A stretch of 64,000 bases of DNA from Epithemia pelagica (Eukaryota > Bacillariophyta > Bacillariophyceae > Surirellales > Surirellaceae). The position numbers and the translations under genes were made by a program. Location: NCBI GenBank assembly GCA_946965045.2, contig OX337228.1:2666001-2730000 (forward strand), in the 5' to 3' direction. The notes below the pieces were generated by a model. That model was given only the letters and a program-made list of their open reading frames with translations, was not told where the DNA came from and searched no databases. Each line of letters begins with the position of its first letter. The stretch's first letter is position 1. Below, piece by piece: positions 21,069 to 32,250 of the stretch.

Positions 21069-23099
21069 ATGGACGCTACTGCTACCCTTGCGGATACTTT
21101 GCTGGATGATTTGGCCGATTTATCCGACGGAGAAGAGGAGAATGATCAGATCCGTGATACCACTCATGCTGAATCGCATTACGACAACCACAATAAGGAA
21201 CATACTGTTTTAGTCGGGTCAATGAAGATGGACAGTAATCAACAAGATGATGAGAAACAAAATCACATCACAGTCAAGGGCTCCGAACGCAAAACAGATG
21301 AATTTCAGCTTGAAAATAAGTATCTTGAAGACAGATCTCTTCACCGACACATGAGTGTGGTTCGAAAGCTTCAAGACAAACAACAGAGAGATTCCACAAA
21401 ACCAACAACAAGCAATGAAGAAGAAGAGGACGACTACGATTTAATCGTGGAATCTAATCGCTTCCGGACTAAACTCTCCGATGAATTACATCGTGCTCAT
21501 GGCGCTCTTTGTCAAGTCTATGGGAAGAAATTCCCTGAACTAGAAGAACTACTGTCGTCAGCACCCATACCTTACAAAACAGCCGTCCAGGTGATTCAAA
21601 ATGAAATGGATCTTACCCTCGTCAATGACAAGTTGAACCTCCATTTCAGTTCCAATCAGATCATTACCATGACGGTAGCGAGTAGTACGACCGAAGGTCG
21701 ACCTCTCGGACCAGACGAACTGTCATGGTGCCTCCAAGTGGCCTCCTACATGGACGAGATTGATGCGCAACAAACCGAATTAACTAACTTTGTGGAACAA
21801 CGCATTCGGGGACTCGCACCTTCCTTATGCGCTTTGATTGGACCACAAGTCACAGCTCAACTCGTAGGCTTGGCAGGTGGTTTGTCGGAGCTTGCGCTCA
21901 TTCCTGCCTGCAATCTACAAGTCTTGGGACAGATGAAGGCAACTGCGTCAAGTCGAGCTGGTTTCTCTTCTTCGGCCCCTCGTATGGCCTCTAATGGGCC
22001 CACTTCCACCAATGTGTCGTCTGTGCAACCAATGCCACAGTATGCTCACGAAGGCGTGTTGATCCAGAGCGATTTGTTTCGTACTACAACAATGTCGCCC
22101 CAACATCGGACGAAACTTCTCAAACAAGTCGCTTCTAAAGTCGCCTTATGTGCTCGATGCGATGCAGTCAACGTACAACAAGGACGACCACGTACGGCGG
22201 CACCAGGAGAAAAATATCGACAAGAGATTTTGACCAAACTTGATCAGTGGCAACATCCACAAGATGCGGCGGCCGTCAAAAAAGCACTGCCAAAGTAAGT
22301 ACTGAGAAGATATCGTTGTAATCAATGTTTGTGTGTTGCACTCTGCTGCCTTTATCGGCCGCAGAAAGTATTGCTTGCGTTTTAAATATGTCAAGAAACA
22401 AATGTTGTCTCAGCCATCCTATTCATTTATCATTATCAATTGAAGGACTGTTTTGATTGATTCGGTCTCTTCTTGGAAAATCTTCTGGGAGAGTGTCAGC
22501 GAACCAGCTGCTGTTCGAAGTCTTGTGCCATTATGGATGAGCTTGAAGCAATCGTTCATCGTCAGTTCATCGGTACCTCACACATCTTTTCTCTGCCCGT
22601 ATTTGCTTATTCAAAATTTAGACCGGATCTAACAGTGAAGAAACGACGTGGGGGGAAACGAATGCGCCGCTTGAAGGAACGCTTTGAAGAAACTGCTCTT
22701 ATGAAGCAAGCCAATACTCGTTCTTTCTCTTCCGCGGCAGGGGAATACGGAGACGACGCCATGGGTATCACCTTGGGATTGCTGGATACCGAAGGAGGTG
22801 GCATGGACGGGAGCGTGCGGAAAAATGCCACGGGAGAAAAGCGTCCAATGCGTATGGCCAATACCAAAGCAGCACGGAAACAGCGAGCTTTGGCTGCACG
22901 TGTAAGTCAGCAACACAATCAACAGCAGCAACAAGTCGGAGGCACGAGTGGTTTGGCTAGTACGGTTGCCTTCACGCCATTACAGGCTATGGAATTGGTA
23001 AATCCAGATGCTCAACGTGAGCGCGTTCGACAAGCCAATCAAAAGTGGTTTGCCGATACGGCGGGCTTTCAGTCGGCTCTACCTCCAAAGAATAAGTGA
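21069..23099 (+). CDS. PRP31: U4/U6 small nuclear ribonucleoprotein PRP31
   Basis: Two exons: 21069-22294 and 22622-23099, with a 327-bp intron (GTAAGT donor, TTTAG acceptor), giving 567 aa. PRP31 binds the U4 snRNA-15.5K complex and holds the U4/U6.U5 tri-snRNP together. The N terminus is acidic. The NOP5/NOP domain runs from about residue 130 to 360: VQVIQNEMDLTLVNDKL, then ALIGPQVTAQLVGLAGGLSELALIPACNLQVLG, and the C-terminal MSPQHRTKLLKQVASKVALCARCDAV. Exon 2 starts with the conserved KPDLTVKKRRGGKRMRRLKERF motif of the PRP31 C-terminal domain, which proves the splice join. Confidence 0.93.
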
Positions 23100-23755
23100 G
23101 TCTTGGGCCTTTGTAGCATCGGTTGCTCTGAGGAAGAGAATATGATTACCCAAAGCTTGTAGGAGTCGGAGTAATAGTCGTACCGTCGCCCTCTACCGTA
23201 ATTTTCGGTGTTTTGTACCCCTCGCATTCCCGTACCCCCCACCCCCTCAGATGTACATGTCCCCATAACTTTTTATCTGTAGGCTCTCTCCTGGTGATAG
23301 GGTTACCCCCACATTCCTCACGTTCCGAGCTTTCTATCACACTGCCTGACATTGCATGGGAGTGAATCAAAGAGGAGAAACAAGAGATACAGCATGATGG
23401 GTATTATGCTTAGGGTTAAGGCTACTCGCTGAAGCACGGTCTTTCCCCTAACTGGAATAGTGCGACCAACTCTTCTCTACTACTCCGATGTTGAAGTTGA
23501 CCAAGACTATGAAATTAATTGTACCTTGCGTATGGAATCTTAAAAAAATAGTAAAAATTCTCTTGGTCCTGTACCCCCCTCACTGATCCATGCATATTCC
23601 GGGGGTACAGGAAACCGAAAATTACGGTAGTAACCGTCGCTGAGCCAACGAGAACGAGGCTCGCTAGCATACCTAGAAAAGTCCCATTTCGACAAAACAC
23701 GAATGAAATTTATCCCATCCTCGAAAAAAAACACTTCTCCACCGCCCCGAGCACC
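23100..23755. other. Intergenic region with an inverted-repeat element
   Basis: No gene is seen between PRP31 and EMC2. Most of it is taken up by the inverted-repeat element described at 23181-23640; the last 100 bp must contain the EMC2 promoter. Confidence 0.4.
23181..23640. mobile_element. Short inverted-repeat (MITE-like) element
   Basis: The segment 23194-23221 matches the reverse complement of 23602-23629 at 25 of 28 positions (shared core TACCGTAATTTTCGG and GTACCCC). Weaker similarity (a GACGG / CCGTC motif) flanks the core on the outside. Both arms are followed inward by a second GTACCCCCC motif. There is no coding frame. The size of about 460 bp fits a non-autonomous DNA element, but no target-site duplication was identified. 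Confidence 0.5.
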
Positions 23756-24730
23756 ATGGACACCGACGCTGATCTCGCTACATTGATTCGTCGAAAGGAT
23801 CATCTGAATGTTTTGCGATTCATTCGAATTTTTGAGTTACGTGAACCAGCTTTGGTCGTCGAGCATGGGAAGGCTTGGCTGGGACCGGAGCTGAGCAGCA
23901 AAGCAGGAAATGCCATTGTCCGTCGAACTGCTCTAGAACAGATCGCTATGGCGGCGCTGGATGTGAATGATTCTGCATTGGCATCTAAATGTCTGGATCG
24001 ATTAAAGCAAAATGAAGGAATACCCTCCGAATCGGTTCGATTCCGCCGGTTGCTAGCCCGATGCTTAGAGGCATCGGGTGACTTGAAAGGTGCCGAATTG
24101 ATTTACAAGGATTTACTAGCAGAAACTGAAACTCCAGCAAATGCGAGTGCTTGGAAGCGTGAATATTGCTTGCAGAAAGCACAGGTCGGACACGATATTG
24201 AGGCTCACGAAGCTTTGGTAAATTATTTGAAGGGCCATCCACAAGATGCAGCAGCTTGGTACGAATTGGCTCAGATGCGCAAGGCGTTGGGCGATTTTCG
24301 TGCCGCCGTGTTTTGCTACGAAGAGGTCATACTCGCCTCCTCTCCGTTAGATGCCACCTTGCATGTAGAGTTGGCGGAATGTTGTGCTTCGGCAGCAGCA
24401 GGAGCTAATGCGAACAAGGGCCCATCATCGTTGGAATTGTTGCTGGAAGCACGACAGCACATGGCACAAGCCTTGGAACTAGATCCGACTCACACACGTG
24501 CCCAATGGGGTTTGTTGCAATGTTCGAATCTTTATTTGCAAGCTGTGAAAGGTGGAAGCAGTAGCAATAAAAAGGAGACTGCGGTCGACCCATTTCAATC
24601 AGAGGTGGCTCAAGCTCTGCTGGAACATGCAGCCGAAGCTTTGCAAAAAACGTACCGCCGAACCACCCTACAAGCAGCTGTCCAGCGACTATGTAAGGAA
24701 TACACTGAAGGAGAAGCTGATGAAATTTAA
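23756..24730 (+). CDS. EMC2: ER membrane protein complex subunit 2 (TPR protein)
   Basis: This single-exon frame of 324 aa starts at the ATG at 23756. EMC2 is the cytosolic TPR scaffold of the ER membrane protein complex, which inserts membrane proteins. Features are the N-terminal region (HLNVLRFIRIFELREPALVVEHGK), TPR helices in order (AMAALDVNDSALASKCLDRLK; RLLARCLEASGDLKGAELIYKDLL; DAAAWYELAQMRKALGDFRAA; FCYEEVILASSPLDATLHVELAEC) and the C-terminal ARQHMAQALELDPTHTRAQWGL followed by YLQAV. Length is close to the usual 300 aa. A short Gly/Ser/Asn-rich insert follows. Confidence 0.82.
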   Translation: MDTDADLATLIRRKDHLNVLRFIRIFELREPALVVEHGKAWLGPELSSKAGNAIVRRTALEQIAMAALDVNDSALASKCLDRLKQNEGIPSESVRFRRLLARCLEASGDLKGAELIYKDLLAETETPANASAWKREYCLQKAQVGHDIEAHEALVNYLKGHPQDAAAWYELAQMRKALGDFRAAVFCYEEVILASSPLDATLHVELAECCASAAAGANANKGPSSLELLLEARQHMAQALELDPTHTRAQWGLLQCSNLYLQAVKGGSSSNKKETAVDPFQSEVAQALLEHAAEALQKTYRRTTLQAAVQRLCKEYTEGEADEI

Positions 24731-24830
24731 AGTCCAGATTGTTGTTCAACGAACATGTGTTCTTCAAAAGTAATAACGAGAAAAGAACACTCATTGTCCG
24801 CTTTTGTGAACATTGAACCCTGGTCTGACG

Positions 24831-26294
24831 TTACTTATTTACGATGGTAAATTGATAAAGTTGCTCTGTCGGAAAGTAGTCCTTAGGATTTGGCCTGTAG
24901 ACTGGATCAACGAAGAAAGACTCCCAGGAGACTTGTCGTTCAATCTCTTTGCTGTTGTCATTGCTTGTGCATACAAGCATATCTTTGTCTTCCCAGAGTG
25001 CGGCCAATGAAGGACCCAGCCAGTCAGGAGCGAATCGTGATCCTTCTCCATTCAACTGCAAGCTGGCACCCAAAGTCGCCGACTGTTCAATCGTGACCAA
25101 CGGATTGACCGAAACACCCAATACATTCAAAGCTTCATCGTCTAGTTCGTCAAACAATTTGTCGGTGCGAACATCCGGTTCAGAAATACTTCCACGAAAG
25201 ACTCCCTTTTTCTTGGCTTTCTGACTTTGACTGTCTGACCCTGATACCCCAGAAACAGCGGAAGAGTCGCTGGCAATACGATAATCTGTACAAAGATGGA
25301 GGGTTGTCTTGAACCATTCCAGCAAAGCAATGGTGGCCTCATTCTTTTCCATTAAGCTCTCTGCCTTACATAGTCGACTTGAGAAAACTTTCTGGGCTTG
25401 TGCCTGTCGCACAATAGCTCGACCCAGCGTTCGTAGGAACTCATCACGAGCGCGATAATTGGTGGGCAACACGTCAGTGGCCGTCCTCCAAATCGCATAG
25501 CTCTTTAGATCAAAGTTTCTGTTCTGACGTTGATGATTGTCCCCGACATCGACACGAGGATCTGAAGATGAGCCAAGAGGCTGACCATCATCAGTAGTGG
25601 GTGACGAAGATGCTGTGCCAGCAGCAAATGCTCGTTGGATGGCAGGATTCCCTTGGTAGGAATCATATTTGGCGTAAATCTCCTTCCCGCTCTCATTTGG
25701 GCCTTTTTCCTTTCTGACTTGGTCAACCAGTAGGGAAAGGGCAGTCGTTTCAAACCAGGCGCAGAAATCCTCGTCAACTGGAGGGGATGTGTCGGAAACC
25801 ACCAATGGGGTCGTTGACACAGTAGTTCCTTCCATGGGATTTCCACCCACTAAATCGCGAAGATAGAACTCCAAATCCAATTCAGCTGCTCCACGAGCCG
25901 CATGGGCCACACCGATACTACCGTCGACACAGCCTAGCACCGTTAGAAAAGAAATTGCCGACGCCAAGCCACGAGCCATTTCCCGACGGCTAAGACTCAG
26001 AAAGATTGACGTCGATTGTGTCTCTTTACTCGAAACATGTCGGTATAGGTCTGGAGATGAAGTCGTCTGGGAGTATTCCCGAGATGAGGAAACGATCGTT
26101 TTGTGTGAGACGAGTCCAGATCCATTCAGGTCCTCCAAGCCCTTCTCTTCGTGACGAGAGGGTTTTGTTCGATGGCATGGTGCCGAGGCTCGCAATGGAA
26201 AGGCCAACGAGACGCAGGGGCGTGGCCATTCCGACACCAACAATATAATAAAGTAAGCGCCTCGCAACTTTGCGCACAGTCGAGGGCGATTCAT
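24831..26294 (-). CDS. Uncharacterised protein with plastid or thylakoid-type leader
   Basis: This single-exon frame of 487 aa starts at the ATG at 26294. I do not recognise a family. The first 35 residues include a hydrophobic stretch (AYFIILLVSEWPRPCVSLAFP) ending in a possible signal/AFP-type plastid motif. Around residues 100-132, SRREMARGLASAISFLTVLGCV followed by AHAARG looks like a twin-arginine lumen signal with an AxA cleavage site. The mature part has charged helices and a Ser/Gly/Asp-rich linker (about residues 225-260). Lumen location is inference from the two-part leader. It is convergent with EMC2, with 100 bp between the stops. Confidence 0.68.
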   Translation of the reverse strand: MNRPRLCAKLRGAYFIILLVSEWPRPCVSLAFPLRASAPCHRTKPSRHEEKGLEDLNGSGLVSHKTIVSSSREYSQTTSSPDLYRHVSSKETQSTSIFLSLSRREMARGLASAISFLTVLGCVDGSIGVAHAARGAAELDLEFYLRDLVGGNPMEGTTVSTTPLVVSDTSPPVDEDFCAWFETTALSLLVDQVRKEKGPNESGKEIYAKYDSYQGNPAIQRAFAAGTASSSPTTDDGQPLGSSSDPRVDVGDNHQRQNRNFDLKSYAIWRTATDVLPTNYRARDEFLRTLGRAIVRQAQAQKVFSSRLCKAESLMEKNEATIALLEWFKTTLHLCTDYRIASDSSAVSGVSGSDSQSQKAKKKGVFRGSISEPDVRTDKLFDELDDEALNVLGVSVNPLVTIEQSATLGASLQLNGEGSRFAPDWLGPSLAALWEDKDMLVCTSNDNSKEIERQVSWESFFVDPVYRPNPKDYFPTEQLYQFTIVNK

Positions 26295-26600
26295 CGCTAT
26301 CTTGTCTCTTGACCCTTTCCACCGGTGTTGACATTTGACATACTGTACGAAGACGGATAGATATTGACTGTTTGGCTATTGGCTGTCGTACGTTTTCCCA
26401 TCCAAATTCCAAATCCCTATCACGCGGATCAGTCGCTTTTGCATGCTACGAGAACTCAATCGAGTTCTCCTAGCAACTACTCCTACTCCTACTTCTGCTG
26501 GAGGAGTATTGAATAGAGTAGTTGTGGCGACGCAGCACGCAGTGATTGCATTTGGAGCACTGGTATTTCGTCTATGGGAGTTAAAGCACTCTTATTTCGT
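26295..26600. other. Intergenic region with stem-loop sequences
   Basis: About 306 bp between two minus-strand genes. It includes a near-perfect 30-bp palindrome (26445-26474) and a second inverted pair (26474-26482 with 26516-26524). A motif TATTTCGTCTA occurs twice near its end. No gene is seen. Confidence 0.5.
26445..26474. repeat. Imperfect 30-bp palindrome (stem-loop)
   Basis: Thirteen of fifteen positions pair between the arms; the core is GAGAACTC facing GAGTTCTC. It lies downstream of the MDP-1 gene and could be a hairpin in its 3' UTR or a relic of an inverted-repeat element. Confidence 0.65.
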
Positions 26601-27304
26601 CTACAACGAAATGCCAAAATGAGCCTTTGCCTCGTCCCATGCTTGTTGTGTCATTCCGTCCGGCGTGTAAATGCATTTTACGTCAGGGCATGAGCGAGAG
26701 ACATCCCGAATGTTCCCACGTTCGTTGTCGAAAAAACACATTTCATTCCACTGGACTCCTGTTCTATGCTTTAATCGTTGTAGATGGCCTACTTTATTGC
26801 CATAAGAAATTTCGATGCGATCCTCAAAACAGTCCATCAATGTCGTGGCCTCAGATGAAGGCGATGCGGTCATGTCAACGCCTGTAATCACCAAATGGTC
26901 CATACAAGTCTTCGCCCACGAAGGTTCATCGGTCCTTGATGCTACCGCGGCTCTTATTTCGTATCCTTGATTTCGAAGTCGATGAATATCCGACAAGGCC
27001 TGGTTGCTTTTAATGACATGTCAAGTAATGGGTTGTACACAATGAAGTAAGCCGGATGAGATCTCCCACTTGAGAGGTGTGTGTCTGTTCACGAAACTTA
27101 CGCTCCTGGAAACACGCGCATGGGAGAGCCCTCAGGATCAACCAGAATGTGGCCATGTGTTTTGGTTCGTGCTTCTTCCAGAATATCGGATGATAGGCCT
27201 TTCACGGATTCAATGGGAACTAGCTTTGGACGGCCATAGAGCTGGTACATCTCCGGTTGCCACACCGTATAGTCTAAATCAAAAATAGCCAATCGCAGCT
27301 TCAT
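26601..27304 (-). CDS. MDP1: Magnesium-dependent phosphatase 1 (HAD family)
   Basis: Two exons: 27304-27102 and 27006-26601, with a 95-bp intron (GTAAGT donor, AAAAG acceptor), giving 202 aa. The HAD nucleophile motif is AIFDLDYTVW near the N terminus; MDP-1 enzymes dephosphorylate protein tyrosines and sugars using Mg. Motif II appears as AAVASRTDEPSWAK, the conserved Lys region as ISYGNKVGHLQRLKHRTGV and motif III as MCFFDNERGNIRDVS. All three fit MDP-1. The exon join restores a continuous VFPGANQALSDIHRLRNQG. Its physiological substrate is unknown. Confidence 0.87.
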
Positions 27305-27774
27305 TCTCTTTGCGTTGAGATTTGAGATTCAATGGACCGTTCAATCGACAGACAGTGGGGTCTCAAAAAAAAAATTGCCATTGCCAGATTATTCACAACT
27401 TCCGGATCCGGATTGGGATCTGTCGTGCGTACGTCAATGGGCTATGGCTATGGTAAGGTAAGGTTCTGTTCTGTAATAGTAACAAATTCTCTAACAAACT
27501 CGAGGAGTAGATCTTAGCTCTAGTACTCGTACTCTCTGCTCTTAAACCTATCGACGTCCCTTTGAACGACTTGACAACAAGTGTGGCGGAATTCTTCACC
27601 TCGCCTCCTGGTTTTCAAACCTCTTTTGTCAACGCGCCGGGTGTCAAGAGTCAAGGTCAATCATAGCACATCGTCTAACAGGATGGTCAGGGGTGGGTCT
27701 GTTATTATTACAGCTAACTCCTCGTAAACAAATGAAGTCATCACTACTCCTAGGATGCGAAGTAACTGCTTCTA
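27305..27774. other. Intergenic region between MDP1 and CIAO1
   Basis: About 470 bp between two minus-strand genes. No gene or clear repeat is seen. It must hold the MDP1 promoter and the CIAO1 3' UTR. Confidence 0.35.
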
Positions 27775-29088
27775 TTATATTCGAAAGTCCCAGATCCTCA
27801 CATATCCATCATCACCGGCCGAAGCCAGAATAGAACCATCCACAGGATGCCAAACAACGCAATTCACGTCTCCATGATCCGTAACAGCAGATACTTCGGT
27901 CGAAAACAAGGGTCGATCAGACGAACTCTTCGACGCCTCCCGTAGTATATTGATTCGATTATCACCTCCACTTGATGCGATGCGACCGTGACCCACCTTT
28001 GCAGGAGCGTAGTGTACACAATATACCGACGACGAGGGATGCAGATCATCCAGTTTTCCAACACACTTCCACATCCCAGTCAAATCACCTTGTTGAACAA
28101 GGTCAGGAAAGTTTCTTTCCTTTTCTTTCCTTGTGTAGCATTTGTAAATGGATAACGAACCATCGGCTGATCCCGCTAAAAGTCGAGCATCACTGGGTGC
28201 CAGTGTCAAGGACCAGATAGTGGATGAATGGACACCGGAAAGAGTGGCAGCACAGTACCAATCTCCTGCGTCTTCGGCCCAGCATTTAATTGTATCGTCG
28301 TATGATGCTGACAGCAAAATCTCGTCCCCATCTCCCCATTCTCCATGACTGTTTGTGAATCGTAGACTCTTGACATCACCTTGATGCCCGTTCAACACTG
28401 CTAGGCATTCAAACTGGTCACCTGGTGACTCTTGTCCACCAATGGTACCGGGTAAAAAGCATTCCCAAATCCATACAGTTTTGTCGCGTCCGCATGTGGC
28501 CAATAACGTTCCAGTCGCATTCCATCGGACGCATTTGACTTCAGTATCGTGTCCTTCGAGTTGGGCAGTCGATATCCAATCATCGTCAAAGCACGCTCCT
28601 GATCTAGTTGGTTTCCCAGAACGTTCATCTTGCTCATACTGCCATATTCCCACTGTTCCATCAAAAGAAGCAGATGCAAGTATCCACAAACCACTCATAG
28701 TGGGGGCGAAATCGACCGAGCGAATTGTTTTTTCATGGATTCCGGAAAGTGTCGCGTGAAGGACCCATCGCCCGTTTTCACCATCATTATTGTTCGTTGA
28801 AGAGATTGTGCTGGTGGAAGAACCATCACTGCGTTTCCATATTCGAATCACAGGATCGGGACTCCCATGTGCCACTGCCAAGAAGAGGCCATCGCGCGAA
28901 AATGTACATTCCCATGCCGGTTGTCGAGGTGCAAATTCCAAATATGGGGCTTTTGCTGTAGACGGCGAAGGCGCTAGTTCCTCCTGGTTTCCATTTGATC
29001 CACTGCATGGACTACTGGAAAGTCTCTGAAGGGGAGGCGCTAAAATTTGATTGCATACCAAGGACGGATTGCTGGATTGTGTTTGCAT
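27775..29088 (-). CDS. CIAO1: CIAO1/CIA1 WD40 protein of cytosolic Fe-S assembly
   Basis: This single-exon frame of 437 aa starts at the ATG at 29088 (the frame is open upstream by two codons with a non-ATG start). CIAO1 is the beta-propeller of the targeting complex that passes Fe-S clusters to cytosolic and nuclear proteins such as polymerases and helicases. WD repeats are visible in order: AWECTFSRDGLFLAVAHGSPDPVIRIWK, TIRSVDFAP to GTVGIWQYE, EVKCVRWNATGTLLATCGRD, DVKSLRFTN to YDDTIKCW, STIWSLTLAPSDARLLAGSADGS, SVYCVHYAP and VNCVVWHPVDGSILASAGDDG. The DKTVWIWE and WDF endings are typical. It is divergent from the SPRY-domain gene. Confidence 0.88.
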   Translation of the reverse strand: MQTQSSNPSLVCNQILAPPLQRLSSSPCSGSNGNQEELAPSPSTAKAPYLEFAPRQPAWECTFSRDGLFLAVAHGSPDPVIRIWKRSDGSSTSTISSTNNNDGENGRWVLHATLSGIHEKTIRSVDFAPTMSGLWILASASFDGTVGIWQYEQDERSGKPTRSGACFDDDWISTAQLEGHDTEVKCVRWNATGTLLATCGRDKTVWIWECFLPGTIGGQESPGDQFECLAVLNGHQGDVKSLRFTNSHGEWGDGDEILLSASYDDTIKCWAEDAGDWYCAATLSGVHSSTIWSLTLAPSDARLLAGSADGSLSIYKCYTRKEKERNFPDLVQQGDLTGMWKCVGKLDDLHPSSSVYCVHYAPAKVGHGRIASSGGDNRINILREASKSSSDRPLFSTEVSAVTDHGDVNCVVWHPVDGSILASAGDDGYVRIWDFRI

Positions 29089-29406
29089 TGTCAATTTTCC
29101 CAGGAGTTGTCCTTGAAAAATGAACAGATAAATGAGGGGGAGACTGCGGCTATTTTAGGGGCTCTTGAATTGGAAGAGGGAAGTCGTCCCCCGACCCGAA
29201 ACAGGAAAAGCAAAGAGAGATGCCACGTCAGATTCCAGCTTCGAGCTTCTCGATTCCCCGCCATTCTCTCTTATTTGTTCACGCATTTCTACAATTTTTA
29301 CCACATTCATTATTTCACATTTCACATGCGAACACAAAACTTCCGTAACACACATGACAGACACTCACCCAGAAGATTTCCAAGCCGAAGCCCATCAATT
29401 GAAGCA

Positions 29407-32201
29407 ATGGGCGACAACACGACCACAGTGGAGGAGACCGATGTAATAGTACGCCACATCGCAAGCTTCTTATCAATATCAGATGCAGCTTCTTTAATGT
29501 CGAACAAGGAAACCGACGGTCTCCCACATACAGATTCGTGGGCAGTTGGTGTTGATATGGGCTCATTGTCTCCACGCCAAAACGAAACTTGCGGTACATC
29601 TTGGGAGGAACAGTTAATGGCTCCACAGACACCCGCCTTTATATCCGTATCTCCTGGGGCCACGCCCAATTTTGACTTTCCTCGAGATCATCATCATAAT
29701 GACAGACACCCTCATTTTTCACACGAAAGCAATCACGAAGCAATTGACATGAATGACGAGGATTATGACGCTATGGAAGAAATATTATGGGAGCGGAGGA
29801 GGCGGTGGGTGCAGCAAAAACTGGCAGCAGCTGTCTATTCTCATCCAGGATCCGTGAGATCGTTTTGTTTGCAAGCATATCAATCTGCGAGAGATATTCT
29901 CAAGGAAAGAAAAATTAAACAACCAAACGACAGCCTTGAAGACCCTGAAACAGCAATCGAGCCACTTGGTGAAAATGTCGCAATAACACACCGAGGCCCC
30001 AGGAGACGTCGGGTCAAACGCCGGAAATTGGTTGCCGTCATCGTTGAGTCTTTACTCAACAACGTCCCATTGTCTGTTTTTATTGATGTGTTGATAGCTC
30101 TCGGAGAAACTACGCTCGACACCACGTTCGCTTCCTTTACCATAGCCGGCCGTTCCTTGGATGCACTTGTACAAGGCACACTTCGTCTTTTGCAGAGTGT
30201 TTGGAACTGCATTTGCAATTTCAACCCGTTCCAGTTGCTCAATGCAATTGTCTCGTTCCAGTTCAATGCCATGGGCAAAACGAGTGAAGTTCTAGCCAGT
30301 GGTATTCAAAGCGTTGCCACTGGTGTCGGGTCCGCCTCTAGCTTGGCGTTGCATCGGTTATCGGCGGCAAATTTGTCTGTCGCAACCAGAGTGACAGGAG
30401 CTGCATCCTCGTCCTCATTGCGTGTGGAAGGGACGGGTGTTCGGCGTTCACGATCCAGTGCCACGGCGTTGAACGAGAAGCTGCTACGAAAACTGTCAAC
30501 CATGAATGACGCCGCACGAGTCGTGTTATACGTGGAGTCCGAGGATGAGACGGGCGGATTAACGTGAGTGGGAACGTTGCTCATACTCATTCTGAAATGG
30601 TACATGTGTTCTCTGACTGTTTTCATGTTTTGGTGCTCCCAGAAAGCAAGCTAGGTCGAAAGTCCAAAGAATGATGCATTATGAAGTCAGTCTTCGACCT
30701 TTCGTTGCCACTGTTCAAGGGCCCTCTAAGCCACGTGCGACCAGTCCTTTGTCGATGTTGCAACCACCGTCATCTTCATGTAGTTTGCCAAGTGAAGGCG
30801 AAGGATTGTGTCGACAGCCTGATCACAGTGATGCTTCGCCATCTACTCCTTCCTCGCCCTCCCCTTGTGACTCGAACAGCACGAATGGTAGCTCCAGTGG
30901 GTCGTCAAACAATCTTAAGAGTCCATTCATGTACACACCACAGTCATTTCCTCCAAGCCCCCATTCTCGCCAGATTGTAATGGCACGTGGAGGTAGGTTC
31001 GCGGATGATGTAGTTTTCCTCGCCAGGGATCGTCTACGCTTGCATGGCTCTTTAGAAAGTGAAAATGAACGAACCCGAGAGATGGCAAAGCTCTTGCGCG
31101 AGGGAAAGAGACTAGCGGTGTTCAATGCCCGAGATGTTACGAACGGCATTGAGTTAACATGGTACGTGTCCTTTGGTTTACGCGTTACGATATAGTCCAG
31201 CAATGCCTGACTCCAGTTGTTCCCACCATTCATTTCAGTGGACAACATATTGCGACAAAAGTAGGGAATATGCTCTACTGCACAACTCGCAGTATGGTAC
31301 CCGTATTTAGAAACTGGTGAGTCACCCACCCATGGAGTTTTTCTCGCGTTTTTCGTCATCGCTCATATGGTGCAATGTTCCATTTTATGAGCATAGTTTT
31401 GTATATTTTGAAATGACGGTTCTTCCCAGGTCGTTCAGCAATATCACTCTACAACCATCAATGACAACCCTTTCCGTTGGTCTTTCCACCGAAGAGATGC
31501 CGTCGAACGCGCTTGTGGGTGCTTGGCAAGGTAGGGTACAGGAGCGACTGCTTTTGTTGTCTGCCCAGATTCTGACGATTCTGTGTTTGTTTCGACCAGG
31601 ATCCTGCGGACTCTGTACCACGGGACAGATTTTTGCAGGCGGTGAATGGTGTACACCATCGGATCCAGCAGTGGCAGCGTACACCGACGGTGCCACTATT
31701 GGCTGTTTAGTTTATCTCGATGATTCATCTGCGGTCGATACGTGGGAGGGTGTTTTAGTTAATGCCACTGCTACCTTTAATGTGAATGGATTTTTGGTTG
31801 CCTTGTCACCCATGGGAACTGGTCCAAATCGTGCCAACCACTCCACAGAAGCTGCTGCTTCACCGGGAACTGCTTTGCCAAAAGTGGATTCGCCCGTAAC
31901 GATGTCCGCTGGAGATTCGGCCCACGAGGTCGACTCGTCTACTGGAAGCTCTGCCGTTCGTGCTCACGATGCACTGCCAACACAAAGCGTCTCATTGTTG
32001 CGAGATCTGAGTCCTTACACATTGTCAATCAAAGTTCCAGCTGCTGAAGAGTTGTATCCAACAGTTACTCTGCATAGTCCGGCCACCTCAGTCGTGAGTC
32101 GGTTTTCGGCGGAAGATATTGTGGCATCTTCTCGTGATACAATCGGTGCACCCCCAGACGCAACAGTCTATGCAGTTGACGGTAGTGTGATTTTCGAGTA
32201 A
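29407..32201 (+). CDS. SPRY-domain-like protein of unknown function
   Basis: Exons: 29407-30563, 30643-31161, 31239-31316 and 31430-32201, with a probable further intron at 31531-31599 whose removal keeps the frame (818 aa if spliced, 841 if not). The start at 29407 (MGDNTTTVEE) has a good context; an in-frame ATG at 29326 is possible. Residues 1-390 carry an acidic/His N terminus, a basic cluster (RRRRVKRRKL) and hydrophobic helices. The C-terminal part looks like a SPRY domain: TLSVGLSTEEMPSNALVGAW, AYTDGATIGCLVYLDD and TATFNVNGFLVAL. SPRY domains bind protein partners; no function is assigned. A Ser-rich linker precedes it. Confidence 0.72.
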
Positions 32202-32250
32202 TGTTCCAAAGCAGTCATACAGGCAATGTTCCTTGGTTGTTACGGCCACA

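Noticed and set aside
29165-29446. Frame with ATG at 29354 (MTDTHPEDF) upstream of the SPRY gene
   Set aside because: It ends at 29446 and is in another frame than the exon continuing to 30563; at most an upstream ORF.
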